From positions 1 through 5,862 of the forward strand of contig SXMI01000259.1 in assembly GCA_005777415.1 (NCBI GenBank): a DNA stretch of 5,862 bases, written 5' to 3'. Below, one piece after another: positions 1 to 5,862 of this stretch. Within the stretch, counting starts at the first letter, position 1. Each line of letters starts with the position of its first letter. The notes under the pieces were generated by a model, which saw nothing but the letters and a program-made list of their open reading frames with translations, ran no database searches and was not told the origin of the DNA. Both the position numbers and the translations under genes were made by a program. This DNA comes from Actinomycetota bacterium. Its GTDB lineage: Bacteria; Actinomycetota; Acidimicrobiia; Acidimicrobiales; Microtrichaceae.

Positions 1-1253
<1,253 letters not shown>

Positions 1254-1260
1254 CCCGGTT

Positions 1261-1273
1261 CGCCGTGCCGGCG
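1261..1273. terminator. Possible weak bidirectional hairpin between convergent genes
   Basis: The 22-bp gap between the two convergent stop codons contains a perfect 5-bp inverted repeat, CGCCG-TGC-CGGCG, with a 3-base loop. Its position suits a shared terminator, but the stem is short and no T-run follows on either strand. Such repeats are also common by chance in DNA this GC-rich. It is recorded as a candidate only. Confidence 0.2.
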
Positions 1274-1275
1274 CG

Positions 1276-3774
1276 CTAGCTCCGCGCCTCGACGGCCGGA
1301 GCGTGGTCGGGCACCTCGATGAACGGGGCGTCCTCCACGTCGAGCATGCCCTTCGACACCCAGTTGCGCCGGTCCGCCCAGATCACGAGCGGCGGCAGGA
1401 CGACCAGGGCCGCCAGCAGGGCGATGGCGACCTTGATGGCCACGAACAGGCCGAAGTTCCGCAGCAGCGGGAGCGAGGACGACGCGATGACGGCCACGCC
1501 GGCGATCGCCGTCATCGCCGAGACGATGAAGGCGCGGCCGGTTCGGGCGGCGGTCACGTCGATCGCAGCCTTGGGTTCCAGCCCGCGACGCCGCTCCTCG
1601 AGGTAGCGCAACAGGATCAACGAGGTGAACTCCGTGCAGGTGGCGACCACCAGCGGGCCGCCGACGGCGGTCATGGGGCTCAGCTCGATGCCGAGCGCCC
1701 AGATGGCGATGGTGGCCACGCCCGAGGAGACGAGCACCGGCACCATCGACAGCAGCGCCCGGGTCAGCGACCGGAGCCGGATCAGCAGGAACAGGAACAC
1801 CAGGCCGACGGCCACCCAGGTGAGCTCGACCAGGTTGGCCTCCAGGTTGGCGAGCAACCCGGTCCCCACGACCGCCAGGCCGGAGGGGACCACCGTCGTC
1901 CCGGCCGGCGGATCTGCATCGGCCCGGATGCCGTCGACCACGGCGGCCCGTTCCTCGAGGGGACCCGGCTTGGTCAGGTAGATGACGTTGAGCGCCGTGG
2001 CGTCGGCGGTCACGGTCGAGGACTGCACGTCCGGCGGCGCGACCTCCCAGGCCGCCTCGACGGTCGCCGCCTCGGGTGCGACGGGCGCGGCCCCGGGGAT
2101 GTCGGTCAGGTCCGAGATGGTCGCCACGATGCTGGTCGCACCGTTGAGCACCTCCGGGTGGGCCGCCAGCTCCTCGCGGGTGAAGCGGTCGACGTAGTCG
2201 ACCACCGGCTGGGTGAAGAGCGACTGGCCGTCGGTGGAGCGGACGAACACACCCAGTTCGGCGTCGCCGCCCACCTGGTCGGACACCGATCGCAGGTCCC
2301 GGATGACCCGGTTGTCCTGACTGACCCAGTTCGTCGGGTCCGTCTCCAGCTTGATGCTTGGCTCGACGACGCTGCCCACGACGAAGACCACCACCGACAG
2401 GACCGCCAGCGGGATCGCCGCCGCGGCCGGCAGGCTCCCCAGCCAGACCACGAGCCGACCGAGCCGGCCCTCGCTGAAGTTCCGGCCGCGGGTCGGGCTC
2501 CGGTACTCCCGGATCCCCAACGCTGCGAGCGGGTTGATGATCGACGAGACGCAGATGGCGATGATGCCCACGGTGAGCAGCCAGCCGAAGTCGCGCACCA
2601 TCGGCACGGCGGACAGCTGGATGGCGGCGAAGGCGAACACGGCGTCGAAGGTGACGACGAGCAGGGCCGGGCCCAGACCCCGGGCCGCCTCCTGGATCGG
2701 GTGGGGCGAGTGGTCGACGACCACCTCCTCCTCGATCCTCGAGTGCATCTGGATCGCGTAGTCGATCCCGATGCCCAACATGACCGGCAGCCCGGCGATG
2801 GTGACCAGCGTCAGCGGGATGCCGAGGTAGCCGGCCAGGCCGAACGCCCAGATCACGCCGATCAGCACCACGAGCAGCGGCAGCAGCCGCCACCGGACGT
2901 TGAAGAACAACAACAGGATGACAGCCATGACCGCCACGGCGATGCCGCCCAGGGTGAGCATGCCGCCCTGGAGGTAGTCATTGATGTCCAACAACAACAG
3001 CGACGCGCCGGTGGTCACGACCTGCGGATCGCCCGGCAGGCGGAGTCCCCCGACGACGTCGACGACACCGTTGGCAGCGTCGCCCTCCTCGGCGATCGAC
3101 AGGTTGCCGCCCAGACGGGTGATCATCAGGGCGTGGCGGTCGTCGGGGAAGAACGTCCGCAGGGCCTTCCTGATCCCACCCTCGTTGTCGTACAGCAGGA
3201 AGCGGGCCCACTCCGGGTTGGCGAGGACCTGCTGGTCGGGCGGGATCGCCAGCAACCGGCCGGCCGTCACCCCGATGTCGGCGCCCCGGGCCTCGGCACT
3301 CGCCGTGTCACCGGCGGCCTCGGCCGCCGCCTGCGCCTCGGCCAGCGCCTTGGTGGCGATGGCGTCGAAGACCGTCCCCCCGGCCGGCGCCTGGATGAGG
3401 GAGTTCGAGAACTCGAGCGCCGTCAGCGGCGAGATGACCCCGTCCACGTTCGGGATGCCGCGGACCTGTGCCGCAGTCGCCTCCATGGCGGCGATCCCCT
3501 CGGGCGTGAACAGCGAGTCGACCGTCGTGCCCTCCGGCACCTCGATCGCCGTCAGGAGCGCCTGCCCCCCGAACAGCTCCTGGTACTGCAGGTTGTCCTG
3601 GGCGACCTGGTCGTCGGAGTTCAGGTAGCTGTCCTGGCCGGTGGCGAACTCGAGCCGGGTGATCCCGAGTCCCAGGACGATGGTGAAGATCAGCCCGATC
3701 ACACCCACCAGGCCGGCGCGGCGGCCCAGGTTGACCGCCATCCACGACCAGAACCGTTGACTGCGAGCTCGCAC
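1276..3774 (-). CDS. RND superfamily (MMPL/HAE3-type) transporter
   Basis: This is an inner-membrane exporter of the RND superfamily (COG1033-like). These proteins use the proton gradient to move lipids or other hydrophobic and amphiphilic molecules; the substrate here is unknown. With the GTG at 3774 the protein has 832 residues and the duplicated RND plan. TM1 is at about 21-39, followed by a large extracytoplasmic loop (40-273) and TM2-6 at about 274-420. TM7 is at about 450-470, followed by a second large loop (471-649) and TM8-12 at about 650-799. TM4 carries GIGIDYAI (334-341), with the Asp338-Tyr339 pair expected for proton relay. The matching TM10 site reads CTEFTSLI, so Glu715-Phe716 replaces Asp-Tyr. 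An Ala/Glu-rich segment at about 137-165 of loop 1 is probably helical. Start choice: GGAGG at 3784-3780 lies 5 bases before the GTG at 3774. In-frame alternatives are an ATG at 3786 (weak GAG 4 bases upstream) and a GTG at 3804 (842 residues, no ribosome site). The family call is firm; the start is uncertain. Confidence 0.92.
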   Translation of the reverse strand: MRARSQRFWSWMAVNLGRRAGLVGVIGLIFTIVLGLGITRLEFATGQDSYLNSDDQVAQDNLQYQELFGGQALLTAIEVPEGTTVDSLFTPEGIAAMEATAAQVRGIPNVDGVISPLTALEFSNSLIQAPAGGTVFDAIATKALAEAQAAAEAAGDTASAEARGADIGVTAGRLLAIPPDQQVLANPEWARFLLYDNEGGIRKALRTFFPDDRHALMITRLGGNLSIAEEGDAANGVVDVVGGLRLPGDPQVVTTGASLLLLDINDYLQGGMLTLGGIAVAVMAVILLLFFNVRWRLLPLLVVLIGVIWAFGLAGYLGIPLTLVTIAGLPVMLGIGIDYAIQMHSRIEEEVVVDHSPHPIQEAARGLGPALLVVTFDAVFAFAAIQLSAVPMVRDFGWLLTVGIIAICVSSIINPLAALGIREYRSPTRGRNFSEGRLGRLVVWLGSLPAAAAIPLAVLSVVVFVVGSVVEPSIKLETDPTNWVSQDNRVIRDLRSVSDQVGGDAELGVFVRSTDGQSLFTQPVVDYVDRFTREELAAHPEVLNGATSIVATISDLTDIPGAAPVAPEAATVEAAWEVAPPDVQSSTVTADATALNVIYLTKPGPLEERAAVVDGIRADADPPAGTTVVPSGLAVVGTGLLANLEANLVELTWVAVGLVFLFLLIRLRSLTRALLSMVPVLVSSGVATIAIWALGIELSPMTAVGGPLVVATCTEFTSLILLRYLEERRRGLEPKAAIDVTAARTGRAFIVSAMTAIAGVAVIASSSLPLLRNFGLFVAIKVAIALLAALVVLPPLVIWADRRNWVSKGMLDVEDAPFIEVPDHAPAVEARS

Positions 3775-3778
3775 CGGA

Positions 3779-3784
3779 CCCTCC
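3779..3784 (-). promoter_or_regulatory. Shine-Dalgarno-like GGAGGG favouring the GTG start of the transporter
   Basis: Read on the minus strand, GGAGGG lies 4 bases before the GTG at 3774-3772 (5 bases if counted from GGAGG). It overlaps the competing ATG at 3786-3784. It is the best ribosome-binding sequence near the N-terminus of this gene and is the reason for preferring the shorter protein. Part of it would be the codons for Glu-Gly if the ATG at 3786 were used, so a chance match is possible. Confidence 0.5.
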
Positions 3785-3816
3785 ATCGATCTCGACGCCG
3801 TCACCTCGGCGACCGG

Positions 3817-3835
3817 GCACCCGACCCACGGGTGC
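3817..3835 (-). other. Hairpin in the gap between nitroreductase and transporter
   Basis: A perfect 6-bp inverted repeat, GCACCC (3817-3822) and GGGTGC (3830-3835), flanks a 7-base loop. It lies in the gap after the nitroreductase stop and upstream of every candidate transporter start, 13 bases from the GTG at 3804. There is no T-run on the minus strand, so a classic terminator is unlikely. It could be a leader structure or chance. No clear -10/-35 pair was found in the same gap. Confidence 0.25.
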
Positions 3836-3877
3836 TGACGCGCGCAACCTAGCGGTCAGGCCGACGTCGTCGCGTGT

Positions 3878-4510
3878 TCACCAGCTTCCGCGGTGAACGA
3901 ACCCCGGACCGCCGGGCCGGCCGGTCCGGGCCGACCGGGCCGGATTCCGACCACCCGGGGCGGGCCAGCCCAGCGCGACGGTCCCCACCGAACGGCAACC
4001 GTCGGGCACGCCGAACTCGGCGGCGACCGCCGGCTCGTGGTCGAACTGCCCGAAGAACAGGGCGCCGAGTCCCACCGCCTCGGCGGCGAGGAGCATCCCC
4101 ATCACGGCCGCTCCCCCGTCCACGAACCAGTAGGGCACGGGCCAGTCGGCGGGCGCATGCCCCAACCCGGTCGACGCCTTGTCGTCGGCGGCATACCGCT
4201 GCACGTAGGCCTGCGGGTCCACGACCACCAGGACGAGCACGGGGGCCCGGAGCAGCCCGGGCCAGCGGAACGTCGAGCGACGGGACCCCGGCAGGGTCAC
4301 GGCCCAGTAGCGGGCCACGTCCGGACCCTGCAGCGCGACGAGGTGCAGTCCGTGGGTGTTCCCGGCCCGGGGGCCAGCGAACGCCGCGCCCAGGACCGGA
4401 TCGAGGACCTCGGGGATGACGGGACGGCCGGTGAAGTCCCGGCACATCCGCCGGGACGCCAGTACTCGGCCGACGGCCGGCGCAGCGTCGCCGCCAGCCG
4501 GGGTGCTCAC
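3878..4510 (-). CDS. Nitroreductase family protein (FMN-dependent)
   Basis: This is a probable cytoplasmic flavoprotein of the nitroreductase fold, which binds FMN and usually takes electrons from NAD(P)H; its natural substrate is unknown. The protein has 210 residues from the GTG at 4510, a normal length for single-domain actinobacterial members. Visible marks are SRRMCRDF (19-26), matching the N-terminal RRSxRxF-type phosphate-binding motif; PRAGNTHGLHLVAL (47-60), corresponding to the PSAGxxxG region but with Arg in place of the usual Ser; YAADDKAS (106-113); and WPVPYWFVDGGAA (123-135). These are followed by the helix LLAAEAVGLGALFFGQF (140-156), VALGWPAP (178-185) and the terminal VHRGSW. 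The frame extends 13 codons further upstream to an ATG at 4549, but that would overlap the preceding gene by 43 bases. The GTG overlaps the previous stop as GTGA (4510-4507), typical of translational coupling. Residues 186-203 are rich in Gly, Arg and Pro and probably flexible. The family is secure; the substrate is not. Confidence 0.88.
   Translation of the reverse strand: MSTPAGGDAAPAVGRVLASRRMCRDFTGRPVIPEVLDPVLGAAFAGPRAGNTHGLHLVALQGPDVARYWAVTLPGSRRSTFRWPGLLRAPVLVLVVVDPQAYVQRYAADDKASTGLGHAPADWPVPYWFVDGGAAVMGMLLAAEAVGLGALFFGQFDHEPAVAAEFGVPDGCRSVGTVALGWPAPGGRNPARSARTGRPGGPGFVHRGSW
3917..3943 (-). other. GC-only hairpin inside the 3' end of the nitroreductase gene
   Basis: CCGGCCGGTC (3917-3926) pairs with GACCGGGCCGG (3933-3943) with one bulged G and a 6-base loop. 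This gives about 10 base pairs, nearly all G-C. It falls in codons for residues 190-198, inside the Gly/Arg/Pro-rich tail and about 40 bases before the stop. It may simply reflect GC-rich low-complexity coding. If the transporter is cotranscribed, it could reduce read-through. Confidence 0.3.
4507..4510 (-). promoter_or_regulatory. GTGA start/stop overlap coupling two genes
   Basis: On the minus strand the TGA stop of the unknown protein (4509-4507) shares bases with the GTG start of the nitroreductase (4510-4508). No well-spaced Shine-Dalgarno precedes the GTG; the nearest GAGG is about 16 bases upstream. Re-initiation by ribosomes finishing the first gene is therefore the simplest reading. 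Confidence 0.75.
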
Positions 4511-5181
4511 CCGTACTTCAGCAGGTCCTCGGCCATGGCCCACCCGCACATGATCAGGTGGTCACCGCGGGCCGTGTCGAGGTGGCCGAACTGGCCGACG
4601 ACGTCACCGTCGAGGGCGCCGGGCTTCAACGACTCGTGGTCCAGCACCATCGGCAGCGAGCCGTCACCGGTGACGGTGAAGGCCTGGTCGTCGTAGGCGG
4701 AGGTCGGGACCTCGTAGCGCTTCGCCAGGCGCTTGCCCCACGCCCGCTCCTCGCCCGAGGCCTTGTGGCCGGGCCGGGGGACGATGTCGACCACGAGCCG
4801 GAATGCCTCGGTGGCGTCCGGCGTACCGAACCGGGCGCCGACCAGCACGTCCTCGTCCGGGAACGCCATCAGGGCCCGGCGGAAGTTCTCGGCCATGATC
4901 GACTTCAGGATCGCATCACGACGGGACGACCGCTTCACGACGGCCAGGGCGAACACGATCGACGGGGTCCCGCCCAGTCGGACCAGCGACGACACGGAGA
5001 ACCCGCGGAGGTGGTTGCCCTCACGTACCCGGGTCACCAGGACCCAGTCGGGGTTGTCCCGGAGCTTGGACAGGGTGCCCACCTCGTGGGCCCAGCCGGC
5101 CTCGGCGCACAGGTCGGCGAGCTCGGCGAGCTCGGCATCCCCCAGCGCCACGCTGTCCATCGTCGTCACCTCAAGGGCCAT
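4507..5181 (-). CDS. Protein of unknown function, possible GNAT-like fold
   Basis: This is a 224-residue soluble-looking protein that I do not recognise; no signal peptide or membrane segment is visible. The ATG at 5181 is chosen because GAGGAG lies 7 bases upstream. The frame stays open to a GTG at 5283, but the extra 34 residues have no ribosome site and look like translated spacer. Reading along the chain there is a helical N-terminus (about 14-43), strands WVLVTRV (46-52) and LRGFSVSSLVRLGG (58-71), then strand VFALAVV (76-82) followed by KRSSRRDAILKSIMAENFRRAL, a basic turn and long helix (83-104). Next come strand VLVGARF (112-118), a helix and VVDIVPRPG (130-138). That strand-turn-helix order resembles the acetyl-CoA-binding core of GNAT acyltransferases. 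This is inference from secondary structure only, because no canonical Q/RxxGxG/A loop is seen. Overlap with the nitroreductase gene suggests a shared process. The C-terminal half (about 160-224) has no recognisable motif. Confidence 0.8.
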   Translation of the reverse strand: MALEVTTMDSVALGDAELAELADLCAEAGWAHEVGTLSKLRDNPDWVLVTRVREGNHLRGFSVSSLVRLGGTPSIVFALAVVKRSSRRDAILKSIMAENFRRALMAFPDEDVLVGARFGTPDATEAFRLVVDIVPRPGHKASGEERAWGKRLAKRYEVPTSAYDDQAFTVTGDGSLPMVLDHESLKPGALDGDVVGQFGHLDTARGDHLIMCGWAMAEDLLKYG

Positions 5182-5188
5182 GCGTGCA

Positions 5189-5194
5189 CTCCTC
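5189..5194 (-). promoter_or_regulatory. Shine-Dalgarno GAGGAG deciding the start of the unknown gene
   Basis: On the minus strand GAGGAG ends 7 bases before the ATG at 5181-5179. This is a strong site with near-ideal spacing. It selects this ATG over the longer reading that would start at a GTG only 3 bases after the dnaE stop. Confidence 0.75.
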
Positions 5195-5214
5195 GATTCC
5201 TCGTCAGCAGCGGC

Positions 5215-5229
5215 GTTCGGCGCCGGAAC
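5215..5229. other. Imperfect palindrome in the spacer downstream of dnaE
   Basis: GTTCGGCGCCGGAAC contains the perfect 8-bp palindrome CGGCGCCG (5218-5225), extended by GTT/AAC arms with one extra G. It lies in the 105-bp spacer between dnaE and the unknown gene. It could be a protein-binding site, a weak hairpin or chance. No T-run follows, so there is no good case for a terminator. Confidence 0.2.
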
Positions 5230-5286
5230 GACCGCCTCTAGTCCAGCGTGTTCGCCGCACCGCCGCAACTCAGGCGCGGCCACGTC

Positions 5287-5862
5287 TCAGACAGTGACCG
5301 AGGCGTGGCCCAGGAGCGCTCGCAACTCGCCCACGAGACCACTCTGCGTGCTCACCAGGAAGTCGTCCCCCAGCCGGACGACGTCACGGTCGTCGAGCAG
5401 GATCAGCACCTCGGACTCCCCGGGGAAGTCGCTGAAGAGGGACCGGAGCCGGCCCAACGTGGCGTCGTCCAGACGGGACGAGTTGAGCTGCAACCGGAGC
5501 GGCGGCGAGGCGTCCACCACCGGCTCGAAGACCGACACCTCCAGCGGGATCAGCTTGGGGGTGTCGTCCCGCCGGTCGATCCGCCCGCTGGTGATCACGA
5601 TCACGTCGTCGTCGAGGAGGTGACCGACCTCGGCCATCATCTTCGGGAAGACCATCACCTCGATGCTGCTGCGCAGGTCCTCGAGCGTGAACGTCGCCAT
5701 GAGCTCGCCCCGCTTGGTCCACCGCTTCGACAGGTTCGTGACCACACCACCGATGGTGCGGCGGTCCCCGTCGGTGGCCTCCTCCAGGTCGGCGATGCCG
5801 CAGTCCGTCCGCTTGGCGAGCGCCTGCTCGGCCCCCAGCAGCGGGTGGTCGGAGACGTACAG
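5287..5862 (-). CDS. dnaE: DNA polymerase III subunit alpha, C-terminal part (5' truncated by window)
   Basis: This is the C-terminal end of the replicative polymerase subunit DnaE, which extends DNA in the cytoplasmic replisome. The frame is open from the window edge at 5862 to the TGA at 5289-5287, giving 191 residues; full-length proteins are about 1,150-1,200 residues, so most of the gene lies off the right edge. The visible part starts with LYVSDHPLLG (1-10), the conserved segment matching E. coli GLYLTGHP. It continues into an OB-fold at about 34-116, with TIGGVVTNLSKRWTKRGELM (36-55), FTLEDLRSSIEVMVFPK (58-74) and VIVITSGRIDRRDD (87-100). The final part (about 120-188), with FSDFPGESEVLILL and LVGELRALLG, corresponds to the C-terminal domain that contacts the clamp-loader tau subunit in characterised systems. 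The ending looks complete. The catalytic PHP, palm and finger domains cannot be assessed here. An apparent GTG start at 5745 is an internal Val in the OB-fold, not a real start. Confidence 0.94.
   Translation of the reverse strand: MYVSDHPLLGAEQALAKRTDCGIADLEEATDGDRRTIGGVVTNLSKRWTKRGELMATFTLEDLRSSIEVMVFPKMMAEVGHLLDDDVIVITSGRIDRRDDTPKLIPLEVSVFEPVVDASPPLRLQLNSSRLDDATLGRLRSLFSDFPGESEVLILLDDRDVVRLGDDFLVSTQSGLVGELRALLGHASVTV

Noticed and set aside
4511..4549. Longer nitroreductase reading from an ATG at 4549
   Set aside because: It would overlap the unknown gene by 43 bases and add residues with no family match; the GTGA overlap start is better.
3893..4696. Plus-strand frames opposite the nitroreductase and unknown genes
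   Set aside because: They are antisense to genes with good motifs, a coupled start/stop and a strong ribosome site, and their translations look compositionally biased.
5115..5132. Two tandem copies of CGGCGAGCT
   Set aside because: They are in-frame codons for a repeated Ala-Glu-Leu helix in the unknown protein, so ordinary coding repetition explains them.
5232..5262. Possible promoter with TAGAGG as a -10 and TTGCGG as a -35 on the minus strand
   Set aside because: The spacing is about 22 bases and the hexamers are poor matches; not better than chance in this DNA.
5182..5283. Longer reading of the unknown gene from a GTG at 5283
   Set aside because: It has no ribosome site and starts 3 bases after the dnaE stop. 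A strong GAGGAG precedes the internal ATG at 5181.

Overview
The window is dense, very GC-rich coding DNA with strong G/C preference at third codon positions, GTG as well as ATG starts, and actinobacterial-type proteins. This suggests a chromosomal segment from an actinomycete-like organism (Actinomycetota). Acidimicrobiia or a related deep lineage is possible, but that is a guess. I see no mobile element, phage gene, CRISPR array, rRNA or tRNA.

Layout: positions 1-1253 (+ strand) hold the C-terminal part of a YyaL/SSP411-type thioredoxin-domain protein; its N-terminus lies off the left edge. It converges on a block of four genes, all on the minus strand. In transcription order these are: the C-terminal end of dnaE, encoding the DNA polymerase III alpha subunit (5862-5287, N-terminus off the right edge); a 224-residue protein of unknown function (5181-4507); an FMN-dependent nitroreductase-family protein (4510-3878); and a large RND/MMPL-type membrane transporter (3774-1276, with two alternative upstream starts).

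The unknown protein and the nitroreductase overlap by four bases (GTGA) and are very probably translationally coupled. The gaps from dnaE to the unknown gene (105 bp) and from the nitroreductase to the transporter (73 bp to the longest reading, 103 bp to the preferred start) could each be read through or hold a promoter; I found no convincing promoter. The two convergent ends are only 22 bp apart.

The genes do not form an obvious pathway. dnaE is core replication, and the thioredoxin-domain protein and nitroreductase are housekeeping or redox-type proteins. The transporter probably exports a hydrophobic or amphiphilic compound, but its substrate cannot be read from the sequence. I did not find a convincing new biological system. 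The points most worth checking are the coupled unknown protein/nitroreductase pair, the Asp-Tyr to Glu-Phe change in the second half of the transporter, and the transporter start site.
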